Shown: positions 1-7,900 of the stretch, in pieces
How the letters are laid out: each line of letters starts with the position of its first letter
How positions within the stretch are numbered: position 1 is the first letter of the stretch
Source: Pseudomonadota bacterium
GTDB taxonomy: Bacteria > Myxococcota > Myxococcia > Myxococcales > Anaeromyxobacteraceae
Assembly: GCA_023419875.1 (NCBI GenBank)
Contig: JAEZXM010000010.1
Span: 1 to 17,389 of the forward strand
Direction: 5' to 3'
Length of the DNA: 17,389 nt
Program-made: the position numbers and the translations under genes
Notes under the pieces: generated by a model
Seen by the model: the letters and a program-made list of their open reading frames with translations, nothing else
What the model was told of the DNA's origin: nothing
Databases searched by the model: none

Positions 1-357
1 GGCTTCAGGTCGGTCGAGGCGTTCCGGGCGAAGGTCATCGCTCGCGTGGAGGAGCTCGAGCGGGCGGCGGCCGCCGAGCGTGAGGCCAAGGGGGTGCCGG
101 CGCTGGGCGCCCGCGGCGTCAGGAAGCAGAAGCACACCGAGCGGCCCACCACCTGCGAACCCCGCCGCGTGCTCGACCCTCGGGTCGCCGCCCGGGACAC
201 GGGGAAGAGGATCCAGCTGCTCGAGAAGCTGGCGACGTTCCTCGATGACTATCGCGACGCGTGGGAGAAGTTCTGCAAGGGCAACCGGAAGGTTCTCTTC
301 CCTCGCGGCACCTACTTCATGCGCGTGAGGTTCGGGGTCGCCTGCGCGGGCGGCTGA
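1..357 (+). CDS. Transposase C-terminus, Y1 / REP-associated type (partial)
   Basis: The frame is open from the first base, so the start and most of the protein lie outside the window; 118 residues plus the TGA remain. The visible part is a charged, probably helical linker rich in Arg, Glu and Ala, then a conserved-looking block with PRVAARD, KRIQLLEKL and a final segment reading VLFPRGTYFMRVRFGVACA. That ending (FP-GTY-MRV, then V-C) matches my memory of long IS200-like/REP-associated tyrosine transposases common in myxobacteria and Geobacter. The catalytic HUH and Tyr motifs would be upstream and cannot be checked here. If the family is right, the protein would act on single-stranded hairpin DNA. 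A dyad about 70 bp downstream could be a related target. An unrelated DNA-associated protein remains possible. Confidence 0.6.
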   Translation, partial: GFRSVEAFRAKVIARVEELERAAAAEREAKGVPALGARGVRKQKHTERPTTCEPRRVLDPRVAARDTGKRIQLLEKLATFLDDYRDAWEKFCKGNRKVLFPRGTYFMRVRFGVACAGG

Positions 358-628
358 CGTCGTCCCCCCCCACAGGTCGAGTCTTCATCGCGAGCCGCAC
401 GCTCGATGGGCGAAGCTCGCCCCGAGCGCGCGGCGAACCAATTGTTCGCTCTCAGCGCGCAACCGCGCGGCTCGCAGTGCGCTCTGCAGACCCCGGTCTG
501 GATGCTCACCGGCCCCCATCTCCACGTCCCGACCCCTCGTTCCCGCCCCAGTCCGCCTCACGGCCGCCGTCCGTTTCGCGGACCTCTGGGTTCGGTCTCG
601 GTCCGCGCCCTCCGCGGTCCCCCTCCGA
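358..628. other. Non-coding gap with one strong dyad
   Basis: No convincing gene is visible on either strand between the transposase stop and the small minus-strand ORF. Long open frames here look like high-GC shadows, with low-complexity Pro/Arg/Ser content and no Shine-Dalgarno sequence. The one structured element is the inverted repeat at 426-460, listed separately. A run of eight C residues lies at 363-371, just after the transposase stop. Confidence 0.5.
426..460. repeat. Two-tier inverted repeat downstream of the transposase
   Basis: The inner arms GCGAAC (433-438) and GTTCGC (444-449) are perfect and enclose the loop CAATT. Outer arms GCGCGC (426-431) and GCGCGC (455-460) can pair across a small asymmetric internal loop (G on one side, TCTCA on the other). 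Local AT content in the loop contrasts with the surroundings. There is no T-tract, so a classical intrinsic terminator is unlikely. A REP-like or IS200-like end hairpin recognised by the neighbouring transposase is possible but unproven. Confidence 0.45.
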
Positions 629-811
629 TCAGTTGTGCGGCGGAAACGCAGCCGGCGCGTCCGTGCCGCCGTTCCCGATCGGCTCCTCGCCGGGCTTCTG
701 CGGGATGGGCCCCGCGGGTATCCGGATCTTGCGCGGGTCCGCCGGGTCCTCTTCGATGCGGGGCGCCTCTTCGTCCGGCGGCGCCTTCCGTTCCTGGTCG
801 CGATCGGTCAT
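629..811 (-). CDS. Small hydrophilic Pro-rich hypothetical protein (60 aa)
   Basis: The reading frame runs from ATG to TGA and encodes 60 residues rich in Pro, Glu, Asp and Lys/Arg, starting MTDRDQERKAPPDEEAP. There is no hydrophobic segment, no Cys and no recognisable domain, so a soluble and probably disordered protein is expected. The composition (acidic N-terminal half, the PADPRKIRIPAGPIPQKPGEE region) looks more like a genuine short protein than the Arg/Ser-rich shadow frames around it. No good Shine-Dalgarno sequence precedes the ATG, which lowers confidence. It is divergent from the SGNH-like gene at 975. I do not recognise a family. Confidence 0.45.
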   Translation of the reverse strand: MTDRDQERKAPPDEEAPRIEEDPADPRKIRIPAGPIPQKPGEEPIGNGGTDAPAAFPPHN

Positions 812-974
812 GGCCCAAAGCTAGCCACCAGCGCCCGCGCGGGTCGGCGGACGGCGCGACCAGGCGCGCTCCCGCGCACCCGAAATGCCGGGGACCCGGC
901 CGCCTGTTCCCAAGAGAACGTCGCCCCCCGCCGCGCCCTTGCTCCCCCGCGCCTCGATGGAGAGATCGCCTCCC

Positions 975-1610
975 GTGCGTACGCCCGCCCGCTCGTTGCT
1001 GGTTCACGCCGCCGTCGTCGCCGCCGTCCTCGTCCCCTCTCCGGCGCCCGCGGCGGGCGACCTCGTCTATGTCGCGCTCGGGGAACGCACGCCTCCGGGT
1101 GCCCGCTCCGGGGACCAGGATCGGATCGCAGGTCGCCTCGCGGCGGGGCGCGCCCGGATCCGGCGCGTGGATCTGACCGCGCCGGGTCTGCGCGCCGAGG
1201 ACGTCCGGCGGACGAGCCTCGCGCCCGCGCTCGCCTTGCGACCGAAGGTGGTCACGCTCGCCATCGGCGCCGCCGACGCGTGCGGCACGACCGAGCTCCG
1301 GCGCTTCGCGCGCGACCTGCACGTGGTGACGGAGCTGCTCCGCCGGAACTCCGGCGTGGTGGTCCTCTCCACGATGGCGACCCCCGAGGGCCCCTGCAGC
1401 CGCTCGGGCCCGGCCCTGCGCCGGCGCGTGGCCGCGTTCAACGCGGTGATCGCGCGAGCCGCTTCCCAGAACGGCGTCCTGCTCGCACAGGTGCGGCCCG
1501 ACGGCGAGGGGCCGGAGAGCCCGTGGGAGGCGGCGGTTGCGGCGGAGCTCGAGAACGCGCTCTCGCCCGCGGCCCATGCTTCCGAGGCTCGCCGGCGTCC
1601 CGGCGGGTGA
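975..1610 (+). CDS. Secreted SGNH/GDSL-hydrolase-like protein with degenerate active site
   Basis: I chose the GTG at 975 because GGAGAG lies 10 bases upstream (959-964) and translation then begins directly with a signal peptide: RTPARSLLVH, a hydrophobic core, and a likely cut after PAPAA near residue 27. An in-frame ATG at 957 and another at 885 are alternatives without a Shine-Dalgarno sequence. The mature protein (about 184 aa) follows the SGNH layout: strand YVALG (32-36), a later strand VVTLAIGAAD (92-101), VVVLST, and a final strand NGVLLAQV. The GDS nucleophile block is replaced by GER (36-38), the block III Asn is Ala (IGAAD), and no C-terminal DxxH is visible. It is therefore probably a non-catalytic member, or a very divergent enzyme. 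An unrelated alpha/beta secreted protein is the alternative. Confidence 0.6.
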   Translation: MRTPARSLLVHAAVVAAVLVPSPAPAAGDLVYVALGERTPPGARSGDQDRIAGRLAAGRARIRRVDLTAPGLRAEDVRRTSLAPALALRPKVVTLAIGAADACGTTELRRFARDLHVVTELLRRNSGVVVLSTMATPEGPCSRSGPALRRRVAAFNAVIARAASQNGVLLAQVRPDGEGPESPWEAAVAAELENALSPAAHASEARRRPGG

Positions 1611-1737
1611 GCCGGCGAGCGCCCGCCCTGCGATCGCCCGGACCCTCGGGGGTACGACCCGTCGCACCGGGTGCGCCGTTCCCGCGGGCGGCGTCTGCTC
1701 GGCTTCGGCGGGCGAGCCGCCGCGGGAGGTGCGAGAG

Positions 1738-2010
1738 ATGCCGCTCGAGCAGGAGTTCGCGGAGGCGCAGGAGCGCGTGAAGAGGCTGACGAAGCGTCCC
1801 GACAACGCGCAGCTCCTCGAGCTGTACGGCCTCTACAAGCAGGCGACGGAGGGGGACGTCGCGGGCAAGCGCCCCGGCATGCTCGACCTCGTGGGCCGCG
1901 CCAAGCACGACGCCTGGGCGGCGCGCAAGGGGACCGACCGAGCCGCCGCGATGCAGGCGTACGTGCAGCTGGTGGACCGGCTTGGCCGCGAGCTCGGGTT
2001 CGTCGGATAG
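1738..2010 (+). CDS. Acyl-CoA-binding protein (ACBP)
   Basis: A 90-residue protein, the usual size for a stand-alone ACBP, starting MPLEQEFAEAQERVKRL. The family signature is clear: YGLYKQATEGD (about residues 30-40), the KRPGMLDLVGRAKHDAW stretch in the middle, then KG, and a final helix with QAYVQLVDRLG. The conserved Tyr, Lys and Trp positions that contact the CoA headgroup and acyl chain are present. In this family the four-helix bundle binds medium- and long-chain acyl-CoA in the cytosol, buffering and delivering it to enzymes. GGGAGG lies at 1724-1729, eight bases before the ATG, so the start is secure. The flavin oxidoreductase gene follows on the same strand after a 120-bp gap that contains a hairpin. 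Confidence 0.95.
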   Translation: MPLEQEFAEAQERVKRLTKRPDNAQLLELYGLYKQATEGDVAGKRPGMLDLVGRAKHDAWAARKGTDRAAAMQAYVQLVDRLGRELGFVG

Positions 2011-2042
2011 TGAGCCCCCGCGAGGGTGACGCCGCGCCCGCA

Positions 2043-2076
2043 GGCCGGAACTGCCAACGACCTGGCACGCCCGGCC
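2043..2076 (+). promoter_or_regulatory. Nested hairpin between ACBP and the flavin oxidoreductase
   Basis: GGCCGG (2043-2048) pairs with CCGGCC (2071-2076), and inside it TGCCA (2052-2056) pairs with TGGCA (2063-2067). A symmetric 3 x 3 internal loop separates the stems and the terminal loop is ACGACC. The element begins 33 bp after the ACBP stop and ends 54 bp before the next ATG. No T-run follows. It could be a factor-assisted terminator, a transcript-stabilising or attenuating hairpin, or a dyad operator for the downstream gene. The sequence alone does not decide between these. Confidence 0.45.
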
Positions 2077-2130
2077 AAGTCGTGCGCGCGGGGCCGGTGT
2101 TTCCTCACCCGGAGAACGCGGGAGGATTCG

Positions 2131-3747
2131 ATGAGCGGAACGACGGCGGCGCGCGGCGACTTCGACGTGGTGGTGATCGGCTCGGGCGTGGGCGGCCTCG
2201 TCGCCGCGGCGCTCCTCGCACGCCTGGAGGGCCGGCGCGTGCTGGTGCTCGAGCGCCACTGGCGCGCGGGCGGGTTCACGCACACGTTCGAGCGCCCGGG
2301 TGGCTTCCGCTGGGACGTGGGCGTCCACTACGTGGGCCGCGAGGTCGAGACGCCGGGTGTTCCCTGCGACACCTTCCGCGTGGCGGGCGGCGGCGCGCTC
2401 CGCTGGAACCGGCTCCCCGATCCCTTCGAGCGCATCCTCTTTCCCGGCCTCGACTTCGAGGTGCGCGCGGGGCGCGAGCGGTTCGCCGAGGACCTCGTCC
2501 GCGTCTTCCCCGCCGAGGAGCGTTCCATCCGCGCCTGGCTCGACGACGTCGCCCGCGCGGCCAGGATCACCACGCTCCGCGTCGTGCGCGAGGCCCTCCC
2601 CGCGCCTGCCCGCTGGGCGTTCGACCTCGCCACGACCCGCCGCACCGCGATGGCCGACGCGCCCACGGGCGCGTACCTCGAGCGCCGCTTCCGCGACCCG
2701 CGGCTCCGGGCGATCGCGGGGGCGCGCTGGGGCGACTACGGCCTCCCCCCGGGCCAGAGCGCGTTCTACGCCCACGCGGTCGTCACCCATCACTACTTCG
2801 AGGGCGCGGTCTATCCGGTCGGCTCGGCGGCAAGCATCCTCGAGGCGATGCGGCGGACGATCGAGGAGGCGGGAGGTGCCGTCCGCGTGCGCGCCGAGGT
2901 GGAGCGGATCCTGGTCCGCGGCGGCCGGGCCGCGGGCGTGCGGCTTCGCGGCGGGGAGGAGATCCTCGCACCCGTCGTGATCTCCGACGCCGGCGCCCGG
3001 AACACCTACCTCCGGCTCCTGCCGCCGGAGGTCCCCGTGCCGTTCCGGCCGGCGCTCGCCGCCGTTCCGCCCGGCACCGGGTTCGCGACGCTCTACCTCG
3101 GGCTCTCCGCCTCGGGCGAGACCCTCGGCGTCCGAGGCGAGAACGTGTTCATCCAGCGAAGCCTCGACCCTGACGCCGACTACGCCGCCCGCTCGCGGCT
3201 CCTCGAGGGGGAAGCGCGGCAGGTCTACGTCTCCTTTCCCTCGGTGAAGGACCCGCTCGCCACCGCCCACACCGCGGAGATCATCGCCCCCGCAGACCCG
3301 TCCTCGTTCGCGCGCTGGCAGGGGACGCGCTGGATGAAGCGGGGGGCGGACTACGCGGCCGTGAAGGAGCGGATCGCCGACGCGCTCCTCGCGCTCGCCG
3401 AGGAGCGGCTGCCGGGGCTCTCGCAGCTCGTCGTGCACCGCGAGCTCTCCACACCGCTCACGACGTCGGACCTCGCCGGCCACAGCGTGGGCGAGTCGTA
3501 CGGCGTCCCCGCTCACCCGGGAGCGCTGCGGCATCCGTGGCGCACGGCGCGCACGCCGGTGCGCGGTCTCTTCCTCACCGGCACGGACGCGCTCTTCCTC
3601 GGCGTCGTCGGCGCCGGCATGGGCGGGCTCGCCGCGGCGCTCGCCGTCGCCGGGCCGTCGCTCATGCCGCGCCTCGCGAAGGAGTCGCGTCGGATCGCGG
3701 CCCACCCCACGGCGCCTCCCGAGGAGCTCCGCCGTGCGGTGGCCTGA
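2131..3747 (+). CDS. CrtI / retinol-saturase-like FAD-dependent oxidoreductase
   Basis: A 538-residue flavoprotein of the phytoene desaturase superfamily, the usual length for it. The N-terminal Rossmann fingerprint is VVVIGSGVGGL (GxGxxG at 17-22), with the strand-2 acid in VLVLERHWRAGG. WDVGVHYVG follows near residue 65, a form typical of the retinol saturase (RetSat) branch rather than classical CrtI. The C-terminal flavin motif is TGTDALFLGVVGAGMGG at 483-499. Family members saturate, desaturate or isomerise polyene and other lipid substrates. The substrate here is unknown, and no phytoene synthase or other carotenoid gene is visible. The ATG at 2131 is supported by GGGAGG at 2120-2125 and by being directly ahead of the Rossmann fold; an upstream in-frame extension to 2026 looks non-native. 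ACBP lies upstream and AraC converges downstream. Confidence 0.9.
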   Translation: MSGTTAARGDFDVVVIGSGVGGLVAAALLARLEGRRVLVLERHWRAGGFTHTFERPGGFRWDVGVHYVGREVETPGVPCDTFRVAGGGALRWNRLPDPFERILFPGLDFEVRAGRERFAEDLVRVFPAEERSIRAWLDDVARAARITTLRVVREALPAPARWAFDLATTRRTAMADAPTGAYLERRFRDPRLRAIAGARWGDYGLPPGQSAFYAHAVVTHHYFEGAVYPVGSAASILEAMRRTIEEAGGAVRVRAEVERILVRGGRAAGVRLRGGEEILAPVVISDAGARNTYLRLLPPEVPVPFRPALAAVPPGTGFATLYLGLSASGETLGVRGENVFIQRSLDPDADYAARSRLLEGEARQVYVSFPSVKDPLATAHTAEIIAPADPSSFARWQGTRWMKRGADYAAVKERIADALLALAEERLPGLSQLVVHRELSTPLTTSDLAGHSVGESYGVPAHPGALRHPWRTARTPVRGLFLTGTDALFLGVVGAGMGGLAAALAVAGPSLMPRLAKESRRIAAHPTAPPEELRRAVA

Positions 3748-3751
3748 GATC

Positions 3752-3777
3752 CTCGCCGGGCGTGCCGTCCGGGCGAG
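3752..3777. terminator. Possible bidirectional terminator between convergent genes
   Basis: CTCGCC (3752-3757) pairs with GGCGAG (3772-3777) four bases after the oxidoreductase stop. A short GG/CC extension is possible across a one-base bulge. It sits in the 86-bp gap between the oxidoreductase and the convergent AraC gene, where a terminator is expected. There is no T-tract on either strand, so support is structural and positional only. Confidence 0.3.
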
Positions 3778-3833
3778 ACCGGAGAACCGCTGGGCGCTTC
3801 CCTTGCTGCGGTGGGTCCCGCCCCTCTGTTCTC

Positions 3834-4838
3834 TCAGCGCGACCCGCGCCGCTCCGACCACTCCGTGGGCGACATCCCCTTCCAGCGCCGGAAGGCGCGG
3901 TTCCAGGCGGTCTGATCCGAGAACCCGAGCCTGAGCGCCACCTCGCCGAGCGGCATCCGACCGGCGGCGAGGAGCCGCTCGGCCTCGGCCTCCCGGAAGG
4001 ACTCGAGCACTCCGCGGAAGGACGTGCCCTCCTTCTCCAGACGGCGGTGCAGCGTGCGCTCGGAGAGCCCGAGCGCCGCCGCGACGTCTGCGGCCGACGC
4101 ACGGCCCTCCGGGAGGAGGAGACGGAGGCGGCTGCGCACCTGGGTCGCCACCTCCTCCCCCGCGCCGCCGCCGAGCCCGACGTGCTCGGCCAGCTCGCGG
4201 AGGGTCGCGAGGAGCGCCGCGTCGGCGCCCGGGAGGCCCGCCCTCCAGGACATCTCGGGGATCCGGAGCGCGGCGGTGGCGTTGCCGAACGAAACGGGCG
4301 CGCCGAGGAGCGCGGCATGACGAGTCGGCCGCGCCGGCGTGGGCCGCGAGAGGCGGACCTCGTCCACGATGAACGGCGGTGACTTCATCCGCTCGCGGAA
4401 CCGGCCGACGAACACCGCCAGCGTGAACTCGTCCGAGTAGGCCGCGTCCTGTCCCGGCGCGTTGACGAGCCGAACCTCGGCGGCGTCACCCGGCTCGACG
4501 ATCTCGATCGCCACCCCCTCTGCCACGTACCGGAAGTGGGCGGCGAGGGCGTGGAAGGCGGCGCCCACCGTGGGCGAGCTCGCGGCGAGGTAGTCGATCG
4601 CGCCGAATGCGCCGAACGGGATCGAGAGCGCCACCTCGGTCGCGAGCTCCTCGCGCGGCGCGCGCCGCGCGGCCGCCTCCCAGCGCGCGCGGAAGGACGC
4701 GATGGGCACGGTCGCGTCCACCGGTTCGATGGCGTCCGAGGCGATGCCCGCTGCGGCCTGCATGGCATCGGCGTCCAGGCCGAGCCTCCGGAAGCCGGCG
4801 AGGAGCGCGCGGACGGTCGGCGCAGGAACCGCTTTCAT
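3834..4838 (-). CDS. AraC-family transcriptional regulator (arabinose_bd-type N-terminus)
   Basis: A 334-residue regulator with two parts. Residues about 20-200 form an effector-binding-type domain of the kind seen in OruR-like AraC proteins, including a SIPFGAFGAIDYLAASSPTV stretch where that family typically has its conserved Gly/Tyr segment. Residues about 228-334 form the AraC DNA-binding domain with two helix-turn-helices: AADVAAALGLSERTLHRRL and then LGEVALRLGFSDQTAWNRAF, followed by the conserved GMSPTEW. It is expected to bind DNA in the cytosol and respond to an unknown ligand. I chose the ATG at 4838, since the upstream GTG extension is Arg/Gly-rich filler. No strong Shine-Dalgarno sequence is visible. 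It diverges from the protease gene and converges on the oxidoreductase gene, so either is a plausible target. Confidence 0.93.
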   Translation of the reverse strand: MKAVPAPTVRALLAGFRRLGLDADAMQAAAGIASDAIEPVDATVPIASFRARWEAAARRAPREELATEVALSIPFGAFGAIDYLAASSPTVGAAFHALAAHFRYVAEGVAIEIVEPGDAAEVRLVNAPGQDAAYSDEFTLAVFVGRFRERMKSPPFIVDEVRLSRPTPARPTRHAALLGAPVSFGNATAALRIPEMSWRAGLPGADAALLATLRELAEHVGLGGGAGEEVATQVRSRLRLLLPEGRASAADVAAALGLSERTLHRRLEKEGTSFRGVLESFREAEAERLLAAGRMPLGEVALRLGFSDQTAWNRAFRRWKGMSPTEWSERRGSR

Positions 4839-4957
4839 GCCGGCAACATAGCGCAGGTGCACGCCGGGGCTCGCCCGCCCACCCGAACAGCGATCGGCCG
4901 TCCGGCCTCCTGCCCGGGTAGTATGGTCGAGACGTTCGCCAGGCAGGGGGGACATCC
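4839..4957. promoter_or_regulatory. Divergent AraC / protease intergenic region with Shine-Dalgarno-pairing stem
   Basis: This 119-bp gap must carry promoters for both divergent genes. A possible -10 for the protease is TAGTAT (4919-4924), matching TATAAT at four of six positions, without a convincing -35. The protease Shine-Dalgarno sequence is the purine run AGGGGGGA (4945-4952). The segment 4906-4914 (CCTCCTGCC) can pair over nine positions, one of them G-U, with 4942-4950 (GGCAGGGGG), which would bury that ribosome site if transcription starts further upstream. A compact GGCCG-TC-CGGCC dyad lies at 4896-4907. Confidence 0.4.
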
Positions 4958-7900
4958 ATGCGCAGCTTTGCCGTCGTTCTGGCAGTGGCCTGCTCGCTCG
5001 TTGCCGCGGCCTGCACCGTCGGTCCGTCCACGGAGGGCGGCGAGACGGTCGGCACGCACCGCGTGCGGGCCTCGCCCGAGGCCGCGCGGGAACTCGTCGC
5101 GCGGGGCGGCGCCGTGATCGCCGACTACGGCGGGTTCCAGCTCCTCGAGCTGCCGTCCGGCGTCCTCCCCTCGGCCCTCGAGCAACCCGGCGTCGAGCTC
5201 CGAGACGACTCCGTCCGGATCCTCCTCAACTCCGGCGACCTCGACACCACCTCGCCCGCGGCCGCGGCGCTCGCCGCCGAGTTGCCTGCGGACCGGGTCG
5301 CGCCGAGCCTGCACCTCGTCCAGCTCGCGGGCCCCATCCGCGCCGAGTGGCACGAGGCCCTCGCCGCGAGCGGGCTGCGGATCGTGAGCTACGTCCCGCA
5401 CGACGCCTACCTCGTGTACGGCCCGGCCGCAAACCTGGACGCGTTCTCCGAGGAGATCGACCCGCGCGTGCTCCAGTTCCGCGCCGCGTACACGGCCCCG
5501 CTCAAGATCGACCGGGCGCTCTCGGGGCACGACCCCGGCGCCTACGCCGTCCAGCTCGTCGAGGACCCAATGGTCAACGGGGAGACGCTCGCGCTCGTCC
5601 GGTCGCTCGCGACGGTGGAGCCGCGCGTGGACCACGCCCTCGGATACGTCAACGTCGTCCTCCGGACGGATCGCGCCGGGGCCGAGGCGCTCGCCGCCCG
5701 CCCGGACGTGGTCTCGGTGCTCGAGTGGTCCGAGCCGCAGCTCAACGACGAACGGCAGGACATGGTGCTCGCCGGAGCCATCTCGAACGGCGTGCCGACG
5801 GGGCCCGGCTACCTCGCCTGGCTCACCGCGAAGGGCTTCACCCAGGAGCAGTTCGACGCCTCCGGGTTCGGCGTGGACGTCTCGGACAGCGGGCTCGACA
5901 ACGCGACCGACCAGCCCGAGCACCCGGGCCTGTACCGCCACGGCAACCCGACCGCCGGCAGCCGCGTCGTCTATGCCCGGCTCGAGGGCACCCCGCACTC
6001 CGGGGGCACGCTGCAGGGCTGCGACGGCCACGGGACGCTCAACGCCCACGTCGTCGGCGGGTACGTGGGCTCTTCGTCCGCGCCCTTCACCGATCCCCAG
6101 GGATTCCGGTACGGCCTCGGCGTGGCGCCGTTCGTCCGGCTCGGGTCCTCGGTCGTGTTCGACCCCTCCTACTTCACCGCGCCCGACTACGAGGACCTCC
6201 AGTCGCGAGCGTACGCCGCCGGGATGCGCATCTCCAGCAACTCGTGGGGCGCGAGCACGTCCGCGTACACGTCCGACGCGCAGCGCTACGACGCCCTGGT
6301 CCGCGACGCGCAGCCGACAGGCTCCGCGGTGCCCGCCGCCGGCAACCAGCAGATGGTGATCGTCTTCGCCGCCGGCAACGACGGGCCTTACACCGGATCT
6401 GTGGGCTCGCCTGCCACCGCCAAGAACGTCATCGCCGTCGGGGCCGCCGAGGGCGTGCAGGCGTTCAACGGGGCCGACGGGTGCGGGGTCGGCGACTCGG
6501 GCGCGAACTCGGCGATGGACGTCATCTACTTCTCGAGCCGCGGGCCGACGGCCGACGGCCGCATCCGGCCGGACCTCATGGCCCCCGGCACGCACATCAG
6601 CGGCGGCGTCGCGCAGGCGCCCGGGCAGCGCGGGCCGCCCCCGGCGTTCCCGCTCGGCAAGGCCCTCTCCTGCTTCGCCGCGACCGGCGTCTGCGGCGGC
6701 GTCAGCAACAACCGGTTCTTCCCGGCCGGTCAGGAGTGGTACACGGCCTCGTCCGGCACGAGCCACTCCACGCCGGCCGTGGCCGGCGCGGCGGCGCTCC
6801 TGCGGCAGTGGTCCCTGAACCAGGGGCTCCCGCCGCCGTCGCCCGCGATGACCAAGGCCTACCTCGCGAACTCGACCCGCCACATGACGGGCGAGGGCGC
6901 GAACGACTCGCTCCTGTCGCGCAACCAGGGCATGGGCATGGTGGACCTGGGCGCCGCCTTCGACGGCACGGCGCGGCTGCTTCGCGACCAGGAGGCGGAG
7001 GACCTCTTCACCGCCAGCGGGCAGACGCGGACCTTCACCGGCAACATCGGCGATGCCACCCGGCCGTTCCGGGTGACGCTCGCCTGGACCGATGCGCCCG
7101 GCGCCACCTTCGGCGCCGCCTGGGTGAACGACCTCGATCTCACGGTCGAGGTGAACGGACTGCTCTACCGGGGCAACGTCTTCTCGGGCGCGACCTCGAT
7201 CACGGGCGGCGCCGCCACCCCGCGCGACAACCTGGAGTCCGTGTTCCTCCCCGCGGGCGTCACCGGCCCGTTCACGGTGCGTGTCACCGCGGCCACCATC
7301 GCTGGCGACGGCGTCCCCGGGAACGCCACCGCGCTCGACCAGGACTTCGCCCTCGTCGTCTGGAACGAGTGCGCAGAGACCCCGCCCGCCTCCCCGCAGG
7401 GCGTGAGCGCCGCGCCGGCGGGCGACAACGCGATCTCGATCTCGTGGAACGCGGTCCCGGGGGCCACTGGATATCAGGTGCACCGAGGCCCCTCCGCCGC
7501 CGGCCCGTGGACGTTCGCCGGCAGCCCGGCGGCGCCGCCCTTCGTGGACGCCGGCCGCTCCGGCGGGACGACCTATCACTACCAGGTCCGGGCGCGACGC
7601 GACTGCGCCGCCTCGGCCCCGGCGGTTGCCTCCGCCACCGCGACCGGCGCGTGCCTCCTGCCCCCGGCGTTCGGCGGCCTCCAGAGCGCCGCCAGCACCG
7701 GGGGCATCACCTGCGCCGACTTCCTCACCTGGACCGCGGCGACCCCGAGCTGCGGCGGCGCGGTGACCTACGACGTCTTCCGTGGTGTCCCCGGGTTCAC
7801 ACCGGGTCCGTCCAACCGGATCGCCACCGGGATCGCGGGGACGACCTTCACCGACCAGGGGGACCTCGTCTCGGGCACGCTGTACGGGTACGTGGTCCGC

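Noticed and set aside
2062..2078. A sigma-54-like -24 element (CTGGCACG) upstream of the oxidoreductase
   Set aside because: The GC of the -12 element falls about two bases out of register and TTGC is absent. The match is better explained as the arm of the nested hairpin.
2131..3747. Calling the oxidoreductase a phytoene desaturase (crtI)
   Set aside because: The GVHYVG motif and C-terminal variant fit the retinol-saturase-like branch better, and no other carotenoid gene is present, so a specific symbol is not justified.
1438..3861. An 807-codon minus-strand open frame over ACBP and the oxidoreductase
   Set aside because: Low-complexity Arg/Gly/Glu content without domains; opposite strand of genes with exact family motifs.
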